This document shows, piece by piece, positions 36,778 through 49,320 of a stretch of DNA of 64,000 nucleotides; within the stretch, counting starts at the first letter, position 1; each line of letters begins with the position of its first letter. Both the position numbers and the translations under genes were made by a program. Under the pieces are notes generated by a model. That model made no database searches, was not told the origin of the DNA, and saw only the letters and a list, made by a program, of their open reading frames with translations. This DNA comes from Boswellia sacra (Eukaryota > Streptophyta > Magnoliopsida > Sapindales > Burseraceae), in contig SNVD02006186.1 of assembly GCA_013180625.2 (NCBI GenBank), positions 1 through 64,000 on the forward strand, in the 5' to 3' direction.

Positions 36778-38586
36778 TGTTGACCCAGGTATGGCAACCC
36801 AAGAGGGGGGGTGAATTGGGTTTTTATTTATCAAAAACGGATTTAGAAAACTTTTCTTGAAAGATCAAAATTATTTAACCCTTTCTTTGAGGATAAAGGT
36901 GAAGAAGATGAAAATAGAATGCAATCAATAGAATATCAATAAAGAACAATCACAAGTGCAAGTAAATGTAAAGAGCATAGGGATAGAGAGAGTGCAAACT
37001 CAATTTACGTGGTTCGGCAAACCTTGCCTACGTCCACGGGCTCCTAGCTCCACGAGCTAAGCTTTCCACTAAGTTGTAGAAATCTTTACAACTTGCTTGA
37101 TGAACAACCTCACCAAGACTTTTTCTTCCAACTCTTGATAACACCACACCAAGAGTTCTTCTTGATGAACAACCTCACCAAGGCAACTTCCTTCAACCTT
37201 GATAACACCACACCAAGAGTTCTTCTTGATGAACAACCTCACCAAGGCAACTTCCTTCAACCCTTGATAACACCACACCAAGAGTTCTTCTTGATGAACA
37301 ACCTCACCAAGGCAACTTCCTTCAACTCTTGATAACACACAACAAGAGTTCTCTCAAGGATAACTATTATCCTTTACAATAATATCTCACTCTCACCACA
37401 ATACAAGAACAAAGATAATTTTTACAACAAAAGTATAACTCTCTTCAAAGAGTAGATAAATAATATAAAAGCTCTCTAGACTTGATATTTCTCTTGCTTT
37501 TTGCTTGATAAAATACTTCTCTTGCTCTTATCTTTCTGAATGCATGCATGGGAGAAGGGCTCCTTTCCTTTTATAGGCAAATAGGATGAACTTAATCAAG
37601 TGAAGACACCAACTCCAAATTTTCTGCCCACCATAAAAACCGTAATCTTGTCTGCCATTTTTGTCAATGTTCCGTTTGAAATTTGAAAATCTGCAAAACA
37701 TAAAAGATTTGCACATTTGAATAAGCTTTCCAACGCATTAAGAATCAAGTCATTTGGATATCTGTAGCTCAAGATATGGCCAAAACACCATTCGGTGCTC
37801 ATGTGACTTGATTTTTCTTTCTTGTGTCAGTCCACCAAATTGAATGATAATTCTGTCAGCCTTCCGTTTGAAATTTGAATTTCTTCAAAACATAAAAGAT
37901 CTGCATATTTGAATAATCTTTCCAAAACATTAAGAATCAAAGCATTTGGATATCTCTATCTTAAGATATGGCCAAAACACCATTCGGTGCTCATGTGAGT
38001 TGATTTTTCTTCTTTGTGTCAGTCCACCGAATTGCATGTCAATTATGTCGGCCTTCTGTTTGAAATTTGAATTTTTTCAAAACATATGAAATGTTCCTCA
38101 TTAAGTCATCTTTCCAATGCCGTAAGAATCAAGTCATTTTGATTTTTCTAGCTCAAGATATGTCCAAAGGAGTATTCGGTGCTCATGTCAGCTGCTTCCA
38201 TTTGTCTTTCAACTTGCATGATGATTTGGACAACCTTGCACTTGAAATTTGAATTTCATTAAAACATATGAAATGTTATAAATTGAGTAAGCTTTCCAAA
38301 GGCTCAAGAATCACGTCATTTGGATATTTGTAGAGATATATATGACCAATTGATTGAACATTGCTCATGTGTCACATTCCTTAAGTCAATCCTTGTTCTT
38401 AAACTTTGGTGCCTTTAACATGTAGTCTTCTCCTTAGCTTCAACACTTCATTTTAATAAGCCTCTTCTTGATTTTAAAATTATTTCAATGATCTTACTCT
38501 TGCACATAAATAAACATGTTAGTAAATCTCAATTAATCAATGTGTATTGTTATCATCAAAATTATCATGTAGCCTTAGGGCTAACA
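36778..38586 (-). repeat. SIRE-like LTR 3
   Basis: Same ends and internal arrays as LTR1. It forms one arm of a 1.8-kb inverted pair with LTR4. Confidence 0.88.
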
Positions 38587-39090
38587 GAACCATCACAAGG
38601 TATGAGAACTAGATCTTCTTTTAGGAACTTTTGTAATCATTTTGCATTTGTCTCTCAATTTGAACCAAAATCTTTTAAAGAAGCCAAAAATGAGGAAAGT
38701 TGGATTTTGGCTATGCAAGAAGAATTGAACCAATTTGAGAGAAATCAAGTTTGAGCATTAGTCCCTAGACCTAAATATGACTAAACCCCTTAGTCAATAT
38801 AGATTTTGCTTAATTATAAGAGAATTAGGCATGTTGGATATGTCTTAATTTTGCTTTTACATGATAATCTTTGAATGGTAGCATATGTTAAAGGGGAGAA
38901 TATATTTAGGGGGAGTGGTTAATTTGATTACATCTTTTTGATGATAACAAAAGGGGGAGAAATGGTTGGATTGCTTATATTCATTATAAGTGCCATTTTT
39001 TTTTGTTTATTCTTGATTTTATTTTCATTCTTTATTTTAGATATTATTTGAACGCAATCAATGGTTTGTCATCATCAAAAAGGGGGAGAT
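38587..39090 (+). pseudogene. Inverted SIRE-like 3' body fragment (RT stub, 3' untranslated region, polypurine tract)
   Basis: The + strand reads EPSQGMRTRSSFRNFCNHF and the RT stub EESWILAMQEELNQFERNQV, then a stop and the same 3' sequence as body 2. It ends in AAAAAGGGGGAGAT at 39077-39090, right before LTR4. It carries the same RT deletion as body 2 but in the opposite orientation. Confidence 0.88.
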
Positions 39091-40919
39091 TGTTAGCCTT
39101 AAGGCTACAAGATAATTTTGATGATAACAATACACATTGATTAATTGAGATTTACTAACATGTTTATTTATCTGCAAGAGTAAGATCATTGAAATAATTT
39201 TAAAATCAAGAAGAGGCTTATTAAAATGAAGTGTTGATGCTAAGGAGAAGACTACATGTTAAAGGCACCAAAGTTTAAGAACAAGGATTGACTCAAGGAA
39301 TGTGACACATGAGCAATATTCAATCAATTGGTCATATATATTCTTACAAATGTCCAAATGATGTGATTCTTGAGCCTTTGGAAAGCTTACTCAATTTATA
39401 ACATTTCATATGTTTTAAAGAAATTTAAATTTCAAGTGGAAGGTTATCCAAATCATCATGCAAATTGAAAGACAAATAGAAGCAGCTGACATGAGCACTG
39501 AATACTCTTTTGGACATATCTTGAGCTAGAAAAATCAAAACAACTTGATTATTATGGCATTGGAAAGAGGACTGAATGAGTAACATTTCATATGTTTTGA
39601 GGAAATTTAAATTTCAAATGGAATACTGACATAATTGACATGCAATTCGGTGGACTGACACAGAGAAGAAAAATCAACTCACATGAGCACTGAATGGTGT
39701 TTTCGCCATATCTTAAGATAGAGATATCTAAATGCTTTGATTCTTAATGTTTTGGAAAGCTTATTCAAATATACAGATCTTTTATGTTTTGAAGAAATTC
39801 AAATTTTAAATGGAAGGCTGACAGAATTATCATTCACTTTGGTGGACTGACACAAGAAAGAAAAATCAAGTCACATGAGCACCGAATGGTGTTTTGGCCA
39901 TATCTTGAGCTACAGATATCCAAATGACTTGATTGTTGATGCGTTGGAAATCTTGTTCAAATGTACAGATCTTTTATGTTTTGCATATTTTCAAATTTCA
40001 AACGAAACATTGCCAAAAATGGTAGACAAGATTATGGTTTTTATGGTGGGCAGAAAATTTGGAGATGGTGTCTTCACTTGATTAAGTTCATCCTATTTGC
40101 CTATAAAAGGAGCCCTTCTCCCATGCATTCAGTAAGAGCAAGAGAAGCATTTTATCAAGCAAAAAACAAGAGATATATCAAGTCTAGAGAGTTTTATATT
40201 CTTTATCTACTCTTTGAAGAGAGTTGTACTTTTATTGTAAAAAATTTACTTTGTTCTTGTATTGTGGTGAGAGTGAGATCTTCTTGTAAAGGATAAAAGT
40301 TATCCTTGAGAGAACTCTTTCCTTGGTAAGGTTGTTCATCAAGAAGAACTCTTGGTGTGGTGTTATCAAGGGTTGAAGGAAGTTGCCTTGGTGAGGTTGT
40401 TCATCAAGAAGAAATCTTGGTGTGGTGTTATCAAGGGTTGTAAAAAGTTGCCTTGGTGAGGTTGTTCATCAAGAAGAACTCTTGGTGTGGTGTTATCAAG
40501 GGTTGAAGAAAGTTGCCTTGGTGAGGTTGTTCATCAAGAAGAACTCTTGGTGTGGTGTTATCAAGGTTTGAAGGAAAAAGTCTTGGTGAGGTTGTTCATC
40601 AAGCAAGTTGTAAAGATTTCTACAACTTAGTGGAAAGCTTAGCTCGTGGAGCTAGGAGCCCGTGGAAGTAGGCAAGGTTTGCCGAACCACGTAAATTGAG
40701 TTTGCACTCTCTCTATCCCTATCTCTTTATATTTACTTGCACTTGTGATTGTTCTTTATTGCTATTCTCTTGATTGCATTCTATTTTCATCTTCTTCACC
40801 TTTATTCTCAAATAAAGAGTTATATAATTTTGATCTTCAAAGAAAAGTTTTCTAAATCCTTATTGATAAATAAAAACCCAATTCACCCCCCCTCTTGGGT
40901 TGCCATACCTGGGTCAACA
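39091..40919 (+). repeat. SIRE-like LTR 4 (inverted relative to LTR1-3)
   Basis: Begins TGTTAGCCTTAAGG and ends CTGGGTCAACA. It contains the inverted 66-bp array at about 40318-40613. Confidence 0.88.
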
Positions 40920-41096
40920 CTAAGCACATTGATGTGTGGTTACATTTTGTTCATGATGTTGTGATGAAAAGGCCTATAAAAGTGGAGAAGATTCCTATGA
41001 AAGACAATCCAGCTGATATGGCTGCGAAGGTAGTACTATTGAGTAAGTTCTTACATTATTTAGATTTACTAAAAGTCTTGGATGAGGTTCCTTGAT
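40920..41096 (+). pseudogene. Copia RNase H C-terminus, remnant of another element
   Basis: The + frame reads TKHIDVWLHFVHDVVMKRPI, KDNPADMAAKVV and FLHYLDLLKVLDEVP followed by a stop, the conserved end of Copia polyproteins. The rest of that element is not found on the left side of the array. Confidence 0.85.
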
Positions 41097-41156
41097 AAGT
41101 TCTATTGAGCGAAGACTACAGTATGTTATGGAGATAAAGGATTTTAGATCTATGGT

Positions 41157-41731
41157 GGAGATTGGCTAGTTTTGGCTCACAAATCCTACCTGAATTTGAT
41201 GTCAGACCTAGTGACCCACACTCCTAGGTAAGAAGGATTGCACTCTTGCGTAACCTGGCAAAGATATTGCACTCCTATGTAATGTGAGTTGCGCAGCTAT
41301 GCAAAGACAGGAGAAAGACGCTTCGTCTTCAGGTAGAGTCCTGCGCAAGGCACATTGCATCGTGACACAAATGGCGATTACTGTTGATGACCAAGACATT
41401 ATTTAAAGGCTTTCTTCTCTATTTGAGATAGGACTTAATCATATTCTCTTATAAGGTTTCTAGGAAAATGAACAGGGCTAAGAAAAGTGTTGTTCTTAGT
41501 GAGAGAGAGTATTGTAACACTTTGTAATCAATTTTTCTTCATAGTAAAAATCTTCTATAGTCTTTCCAGTGGATGTAGGTTCTCTTTGAACTGAACCACT
41601 TAAAACATGGTGTCTTTCTTTTGTGTTTATTATTACTTGTTTGGTTACCTTCCTTGATTGATAACTCTATTGTACTTTACTATTGCTTGATTCTTGGGCA
41701 GAATTGATTGGCAAGATCCTTGATTTCACAA
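41157..41731 (+). repeat. Probable 3' LTR of that Copia remnant
   Basis: A purine tract GGTGGAGATTGG at about 41153 follows the RNase H stop, as before Copia 3' LTRs. The stretch has LTR-like phrases (GTGAGAGAGAGTATTGTAAC, CTGAACCACTTAAAACATGG) and ends near TTTCACAACA. Boundaries are estimated, since there is no partner LTR. Confidence 0.5.
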
Positions 41732-43935
41732 CATTTAGAATGAGTATCATTGTTCCTATGGCAACCCCAATCTAATTCAATTTATAACATGCAATTCATT
41801 AATTAATAACAATTTCTTTCAAATAATAACATGCAATACGTCTTCACCTTATTATTATCTTAAAGTAGAATGATTGATCAAGATTTTATTTAATTACATT
41901 AATTTTGCGTGTTTTTATTAGTTCTTGATCTGATAAGTAAACTTAAGGAATGAGTGCATGATCCACAAATTAATTATTGAAATTTTATTTTATTCTACTA
42001 GTGGGAAACTATTAACCGTGACGTGAAAAAATATGAACCTGAATGTGATTTGTCACACATGAGCATTAATTAAATATATTTTTCCATTACAAATGAAACT
42101 CTTGCAAAGTTTGATGACAAAATCAAGCAATATAAGGTACTAATTACACATAAAATTGTAGTGGTATTTTGGAATGTAATTTGAAATGGTGTTATGTTAT
42201 GCAAAAATCATATTAGGAGTTTAATTTTTATTCATAGAAAATTTCTTTATAGTTTGCTTTTTAATATCTTATTCTATTATTTCCAGATGTTAATGTAATA
42301 ATTATTATTCTAACAAGTGTGGAGGTTTTAGTCAATCTCATGGGGTTATCAATGTTCTTTTCTCTTTCAACATATTATTAAAGTTTCATCATAATATCTT
42401 TTTTCAAATATATTTTTAGGCTACATTTATTAGTCCTAGCTAGTAAACCATTCCTAAGAAATGTAGAAAATCATTATTGTATATATATATTAATTGAAGA
42501 AGCTAAAGTAAACAAGAATACAAACACACACACAATTTTTTTCTTTAAACATATCGTTAAAGTTTGATCGTAATATCTTTCAAATCTAATAATATTAGTA
42601 AAACGATCATATGCAAAAAATTAAGTAACAATTACATATCTTGAAGAAGCTGATAAATAGGAGTGGATCCAATAATGTAGGCTTAATTGGAGATTCATAG
42701 AAATAAAAATTATAATTCCTTTTTTAAAAATCTTCAAGGATATTATATAAGTATGTTGAAAGTAATGGCATGTATAAATTTTTAATCCGAAAAGTTGAAG
42801 ACCTTTTTAGTGCATTATTTTTTTCTTTTTTCAGTTTAGATGTTATCATCTGTTAATTAGGGGTTAGGAAACGGTTAAATGATTATTAAATAATAATACT
42901 CTTCCTATATTTTATCCAAAATTGAATAATAATACTCTTCTCAGATTTTATTCAATTTTTATATCCAGAATGATATAAATTTAATTAATGATTGATATGT
43001 GTATGGGTCAATGATATAATGAATGATGTAGTAGTTTTATATTAATGCTCATTTGAGATGCATAATTTGAGACGTGTACTCATAATGATTAAGCTTAACT
43101 AGGCATGTTTGTCTATGATTTTGGGATGCGACTTCACACTTTTTAAAAATCAAGATAATGAAATATATTTAATTTAACTAAGATTCTAATTACAATACCA
43201 TATTACGCTTCTATCATTATGTCTCATTCTTTCATTTTCGTAATTATCTCATTAACATATTATCTAAAATAGAAGGCATGCTGATTAAAATATTTATACT
43301 TATTTTATATAAAATAGTAAATTACACTTGAATCATGCATCTTATCTTGTTTTTTTTTTTTTTTTTAGTTTTCACTCCACAATATATGCGCTAATAAAAT
43401 TATAGTAAAATAGTCAATTTACAAAACAAAGAGGCTTTTGAATGGTTTCATTCGGAAGTCAAATTATAATTATAAAATTAGCAAATAGGTCAGAGGACGC
43501 CTATTCAAACTCCTTAAGGATTGAAGTGGAATGATTTTCGGTGCTTCAAAAATAAATGACAGCTAAACAAATGTTTAATTATTTGCAACGTGACTTGTTC
43601 GGTGATAAAGAAACTGTACATAGATAGGGATGGGGATCTTGCTCCTTGTCCCGCTCCACCCCCTTAACATCCCTAGATGGGATTATATAAGCCCCTGAAA
43701 AAAAAAACACTTCACGTCCCTTCTAAATACAACTTTAAGATTTAATTTTTAATTAAACAGATTTTTGAAATTCAAATAACAAGAGACTATAAACAATATA
43801 TAAATGTAGCATATAAATAGTTTTCACTATTTGTCATTGTGATGATGATGATGGTCTCAGGGTGTGTATTCTCGTGGTCCTCCATTTGTCAAAAAATAAT
43901 TAATACTCTAATTTCATGTCATATTATTTGGAATA
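41732..43935. other. AT-rich intergenic DNA, no gene seen
   Basis: Contains simple repeats: (TA)n at about 42480, (CA)n at about 42525 and a poly-T run at about 43350. No open frame of recognisable family. Confidence 0.7.
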
Positions 43936-43974
43936 TATGATTTTTGGACAAATTTGGGATATGTATCGCTACTC

Positions 43975-44130
43975 TTTTAAAACTAACATGTGATGACCTA
44001 TGGGCCCTGCAATACCACGAATTGTTCGCTTTGGGCTACCCGCATTGGGCCCGGCACACTGGGCTGCACAGCCCATCCAACTGTCTCAGGCCCTCTCACG
44101 ACTGTCTCAACCCATCCCAAATCTCTTGTT
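43975..44130. other. Short GC-rich block, possible LTR or element remnant
   Basis: GATGACCTATGGGCCCTGCA and several GGGCC/GGGCT motifs stand out from the AT-rich background. It resembles the starts of some plant LTRs, but no second copy, inverted ends or coding domain is visible. Confidence 0.3.
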
Positions 44131-44383
44131 AAGAAATCTGAAATATAATTGTTTTCTCCGTTGATAAATTCAATTTCAAAATCAAATATGGATAAAATCG
44201 TTTGTCATCTTGCAAAAATTTTTTTATATGTGCATTTGCAATGTTAACCGAAAAAAATCCTTATGTATCAACCACTAATAATACGTAAACAAACATAGAC
44301 ATTTTTAGAACATAGTTAAGGTTTCAAAAAACTAAAGCAACATGTTTGGATATGTGATAGTAGTTGCAAAAAATGGTCACTGC

Positions 44384-44863
44384 ACTCAGATACCAATTGC
44401 AGCGTAGTCACTTCCATTCCTACTTGCATTGTAAACTGGTAATGCAGCTCCAATGTCACTTGCACTCCCACCTACATTGTGAACTTGTGATGCAACTCCA
44501 CAATAATTCCTGTTCCCACTTGGATTGTGAACTTGTGGTGCAAATCCAAAGTGATTCCCATTCCCACTTGCATTACGAACTCGTGATGCAACTCTAATGT
44601 CTATGAAAATTTATAAAATAAGAATAATAATAATAAAATAAATAACTATGAAATTTTATAAAATAATAATAATAAAATAAATAAAAGTTGTTCTTTATCA
44701 GCAAATCAGATTCAATAAGCATTAATCCATCATAAGGAAAGGGGTACCTACCAGTCAGTTCAATGACTTGAGACCCAAATGCATCATCTAACCTTGCATT
44801 ATCAGCCTGTTGTGTGCTTCCAACACTAAAAGTCCCTTTATAAGAGGTTTCCTGAAATATCAA
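44384..44863 (-). pseudogene. Unrecognised gene fragment with 16-residue repeats, copy 1
   Basis: On the minus strand a non-repeat exon-like stretch (about 44850-44710: TFSVGSTQQADNARLDDAFG, then VIELTGRYPFPYDG) is followed, after an AT-rich intron-like gap, by four 48-base units. These encode VRNASGNGNHFGFAPQ, VHNPSGNRNYCGVASQ, VHNVGGSASDIGAALP and VYNASRNGSDYAAIGI, then a stop. I do not recognise the family. The repeats are Gly/Ser/Asn-rich and probably flexible. It may be the 3' end of a host gene, or a captured piece. Confidence 0.45.
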
Positions 44864-44989
44864 TGAGCAAATAATTATATATAAGTTATGGGAGAATTTT
44901 TATAACAAAACATATTTTCCAATCATAGTAGAGGTTCCAAGAAAACTGAACAAACATGTTTACATTTGTTATAGTATTTGATAAAGATG

Positions 44990-45195
44990 GTTGCTAACTC
45001 AAGTACCAAGCAGCGTAGTAATCCCCGCTCCAACTTGCATCGTAAACTAGTGATGCAACTCCAATGTCACTTGCACTTCCACCTGCACTGTGAACTTGTG
45101 ATGTAGCTCCAAAGTAATTCTTGCTCCCACTTCCATTGTGAATTTGTGATACAGCACCAAAGTGATTCCCACTCTTACTTGCATTGTGAACTTTT
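44990..45195 (-). pseudogene. Unrecognised 16-residue repeats, copy 2
   Basis: The same array again: VHNASKSGNHFGAVSQ, IHNGSGSKNYFGATSQ, VHSAGGSASDIGVASL and VYDASWSGDYYAAWYL, then a stop. All four units line up with copy 1 in order, so the 3' end was duplicated. The non-repeat upstream exon is lost, because Gypsy sequence begins at about 45200. Confidence 0.5.
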
Positions 45196-45199
45196 AAAA

Positions 45200-47681
45200 T
45201 AAGGTAGAATTTTAAAAGTAAAGCACATCTACAAGTAAAGACTCTAGTATTGGCAGTAGAAGATTTTAGGAAGGGTAATCATTTTGTGAGACTCATAACA
45301 ATAAAGCAACAAATAATCCATATTTGCAACCTATGCTAAATGAATGTCTTCGATGTCCACAACCTAACCACCGATCTGATGTATGTCGGAATAAGGGATG
45401 AGTAAATTTGGTAAAACATGAAGATAAAGGAGCTGAATTTACATAAGAGTATGAAAGAGATCAAGTTCTATGTGTAGTGCAGCAGCTTCTCTTAATCTCA
45501 AGAAAGAATAGAATCCCCAATGTCACAATATCATAGACACTAATGCACAATCAAATAAAAGGTGTGTGATGTGGTCATTGATAATGGTAGTAGTGAAATT
45601 ATGGTTTCCAAAAAACTAGTAAAGGCCTTGCAATTGAAAATTCAAAAAAAATCTTCACCTTATAAACTTTGCTAGATTAAAAAAGGAGCAACAACAAGCG
45701 TAATAGATATTTGTCATTTTCCTTTTTCTTTTGGCAAACATCATAAAGATAATTTACTTTAGATGTCATAGGCATATCACTTATTGTTAGGGAGGCTATG
45801 AAAATTTAATGTATATGCCATACACAAGTACAAAGACAATACAATTGCTTTTTGGTGGAATCATAAAAAAAAAAAAGTATTGATACCAAGTAAATGTGAG
45901 GAGATATCTGAAGCCTCTAAGTTGGAGGGGATTGAGATATTTCCTTACCGTGTTCTTTGAAACAGAATTTACAAAACACTTTAAAGAGGTAGGGAATGAA
46001 TGGGCTTAATTATAAAAGAAAGAGTTGAAAGACCTGTAGTTGTAGTTGAAGCTTTACAACCTTCATTAACTGAGTTTAGCAATCTTGCTAGAATTGGCAA
46101 AGGGTCATTTTAAGTGAGTTTTGTGTTATTTCGTATTTGTTTGGTGTTAAATGTTATTAATCCAAATCCAACTCCAGCTTATTGGTCTTAACTAGAAAAA
46201 CTCAAACCCAATTATACTTTAATTTGATTTGTTTAACTCAAATATTTAATTTTTTTCTTTTTTAGTCAAACCATAATATATGACATAATTTGTAATTTAC
46301 ACTCTTAAAAAAAAAAGGCAAAGATATAAGTTAATGATTCAAATCTTTTTTTGTCTAGATAAAAATATTTAGATGTCTTATTATTTCTAAAATAAGTGTC
46401 TAATACATCTTTAAGATATCACTTGCTAAGGTTTATCTAAAATATCTTCTAAGAAAAATAAATAAATTGGTCCAAGTATATAAATAACAACGAAGGACTT
46501 TCTAAGATTTCAAAATTATTTTCATAACCTTTCTCTTTTTAATAATTAGGAAGTTGAAATAATAAGCTGATCAATTACCATTTTTCTATTGACTATAAAT
46601 TTTAAATAAATTTTAGAAGGATTCATTAAAAATAGTATAAGCCAAAAAATATAATCACCATGTACCACAAATTTCCTATTCATTGGCTTAATGATATGTT
46701 AAATGTGTTGCAAGGTTCTAAAATCTTTTATAGAACAGACCTTTACAGTGGATATCATCAAATTCGAAATAGGGCTAGAGGATGAACGGAAAACTACTTT
46801 ACTAAAAGACTCTACGAATGGTTGGTGATGCCATTTGGACTCTTGGATGCACTTAGTGCTTTCATGCAACTCATGAATCAGGCATTAAAACCTTTTATTG
46901 GAAAATCATTGTTGTTGATTTTGTCGGTATTTTGACCTGTAATGAGGGGAAAAACATATAGAGCAAATGTGCAAAGTACTTTAGACCCTGCATGCAAGCT
47001 AACAACCTCTACATCTATTTGAAGAAATGACAGTTTATGATAGAACAAAAAATTCCTATTTTTGGGTTTTGTGGTTAGGATCTGAAGGTATACATGTTGA
47101 TAAAGAAAAGCAAATTATTATAAAAAACTGGCCAACACCGAAAAGTATTATTGAGATATGTAGCTTTCATGGCTTGGCCACATTTCACAGGTGATTTATT
47201 AAAAATTTCAATAGTCTAATAGCTCCAATAACTAAAACCATGAAGAAAAGGAAATTTTAGTTGGGACTCACAAGAAGGTATTCAAAGTGATTGTGACACT
47301 TCAATAGTTGGAATTGGTGTTATTCTTTCACAAGAAGGTATCCAATAGAATTTTTCATTGAAAAACTTAGAGAAGCATGGCAAAAAATGGTCTGCTTATA
47401 AGTTAGGGTTTTATGTAGTGATTTGTGCTTTAAAGCATTAGGAATGCTACCTAATTGAAAAGGAATTTGAGCTACATAATAATCATCAAGCATTGAAATC
47501 TGTTAACAATAAATCTGGCATGAAGACAATGAATGCTAGATGGAACACCTTCTAGCAAAAATTCACATTTGTTCTCAAGTGCATAAATCAGGCAAGGAAA
47601 ACAAAGTTATGGATGCTTTGAGTCAAAGGTGAACCTTGCTTTCAAGTTTGAAATATGAGATCGCTATATGTGTGAGATTTT
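45200..47681 (+). mobile_element. Old Gypsy (chromovirus-like) element, segment 1: gag end, protease, RT, RNase H
   Basis: The + strand in shifting frames gives CLRCPQPNHRSDVC (CCHC knuckle, about 45345), NLVKHEDKGAEFT, KLVKALQLKIQKK and YHLLLGRL (protease region), [16 protein letters not shown] (RT, about 46815) and SIVGIGVILSQEG, KWSAYKLGFYVVICALKH, LHNNHQALKSVNNKSGM (RNase H, 47295-47530). Many stops are present. It is interrupted at 47681 by a Copia element. Confidence 0.85.
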
Positions 47682-48203
47682 TGTTGAAATAAGAATCATT
47701 TTCCTATTAGGATTACATTAATTAATAGATTCTTATTTAGGATATTAGTTAATTGTGAATCTTTGTTCCTCTAGGATTAGAATTTATCTTATTTAGGATT
47801 ATAAAACTAATTTCCTATTTATTTAGGAAAGCTATCCTATGTTGGGCTATGTTGTCTAATACTATTAGGATTAGTTATCCTACTAGTTTGGAGACTCTAT
47901 TAGTATCAATAGGTGATAGTTGGTGGTGCTTTCCTCTAACATGTGGCATAGCACACAAACCTCTGTTGAAGGGTGTATGAGAGCTTCTAGTTGAGAGGTT
48001 GCGAGGATTCTCTAAAATCTTGTAAGTGTTCTTTTTCTAGTGAAGGGTATATTTCTTGGTTGGCCTCGTGGACATAGGCATATTGCCAAACCACGTAAAT
48101 CTTGCATGTCTTCTCTCGCATCTCTATTTTTCTCTACTTTGTTCTTTCTTTGGGTGATATTTTGAGCCCATTAATCTTGTGGTTGACGTTATGTTCTGTA
48201 ACA
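47682..48203 (+). repeat. 5' LTR of the complete Copia
   Basis: TG..CA ends, 522 bp, with the primer-binding site TTGGTATCAGAGC two bases downstream. Confidence 0.92.
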
Positions 48204-48205
48204 AT

Positions 48206-48217
48206 TGGTATCAGAGC
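48206..48217 (+). other. Primer-binding site of the complete Copia
   Basis: TGGTATCAGAGC, initiator-Met tRNA type. Confidence 0.88.
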
Positions 48218-48458
48218 TTGGTTTTTGGCTTATGTTGCAAATTTGGATTTATGGTGTGAATAGTTACAGTCTAGATAAGCTTTGTCAAAAAGACTAGATT
48301 GTCTAAAGAGGTTGGATTTAATGTAAGACCATTTATGACCCCTCTAATATTTCCTGGGAGCTTACTTGGTTGGTACTATTAGTTGCTACAGTGAAAATTC
48401 ACAAAAGCCAAGGTCGTTGTCAAAACACAAGGTCGGTGTTTCAGGTTCAAGTTAAATA

Positions 48459-49320
48459 TGTCATCCAATCCCACCAAATTTGGGGTTACAAAATTCAACG
48501 GTTCTAATTATGCAATATGGAAGTTAAAGATGTGAGCTGTTCTTCGCAAAGGACGAATATGCAATAACTTTAAATGGAAAGGAGGCAAAACTAGAGGAGG
48601 TGATTGATACAGATTTTACAGAGAAAGACGAATTGGCCATGACAGATCTTCATCTTACACTAGAAGAGATTGTTTTATTCAATTTATCTAGAGAAACTAT
48701 AGCTAAAGGTTTATAGGACAAACTACAGTCCATCTATGAGGGGAAATCCCTGTCTAATATGATCTTTTTAAGGAAGAAGCTTCATAACCTTAAAACGGAT
48801 AAAGGGTCCGCTTTGCAACAAAACTTAAATGAGTTTAATAGCGTGATTAGCAAATTAGCAGCTATCAATACAAACATTGATGAAAAGGAAAGAGTTGCTC
48901 TACTGATTTGCTCTTTGCCTTATTCGTGGGATACTTTAGTGATAAACATTAATAAAGATATAGCTCTTACTTACAAATCTATGCAATCTTTATTGTTAAA
49001 TGAAGAAGCACGAAGAAAATCAAATGGTGGTTCTTTAAGTGATGCAATGATGGCATGAGGTAGAACTACTGAAAGGACTGGTGGCAATAAATCCATATTC
49101 AAGTCAACAGGTAAGAAAAAGGGAAAGTGTTGGAATTGCAGAAGACCGGATTATATGAGAAAGATTGTAGATTTAGAAAGGAAGAAGATTTCAAACCTAA
49201 TCTACATGCATCAGAAGCAAAGAATTCCCAAGTAAACATTGTTGAAGATAATAATTCATATGACGAGGGAGAGTTATTATCAGTTGTTCAGAAAAGGTAT
49301 GCAATATGAATTGGTTTTAG
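48459..49320 (+). pseudogene. Copia gag of the complete element
   Basis: Begins MSSNPTKFGVTKFNGSNYAI, the standard Copia gag N-terminus. The UBN2-like part is open at 48759-49056 (LRKKLHNLKTDKGSALQQNL), and a decayed zinc knuckle KCWNCRRPDY sits at about 49128. Stops occur before 48759. Confidence 0.85.

Larger units (their letters stand above)
27474..40919. mobile_element. Copia (SIRE/Maximus-like) LTR array: three tandem minus-strand LTRs with two bodies, plus one inverted LTR
   Basis: Layout: LTR1 27474-29288, body 1 29289-31599, LTR2 31600-33406, body 2 33407-36777, LTR3 36778-38586 (all minus), a short + fragment 38587-39090, and LTR4 39091-40919 (+). The bodies share LTRs. The array therefore starts TGTTGACCCAGG and ends with its reverse complement. 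The outer flanks (ATTAG and CTAAG) are not a duplication, so it arose by rearrangement or sequential insertion. Reverse transcriptase and RNase H are missing from every copy. Confidence 0.85.

Noticed and set aside
37069..37338. Open frames across the 66-bp arrays (both strands)
   Set aside because: A repeat length divisible by three keeps frames open by chance. The same arrays in the other LTRs have shifted lengths, and no protein family is recognisable.
41208..41399. Open minus frame of 63 codons
   Set aside because: It lies within the probable Copia LTR and has no family resemblance.
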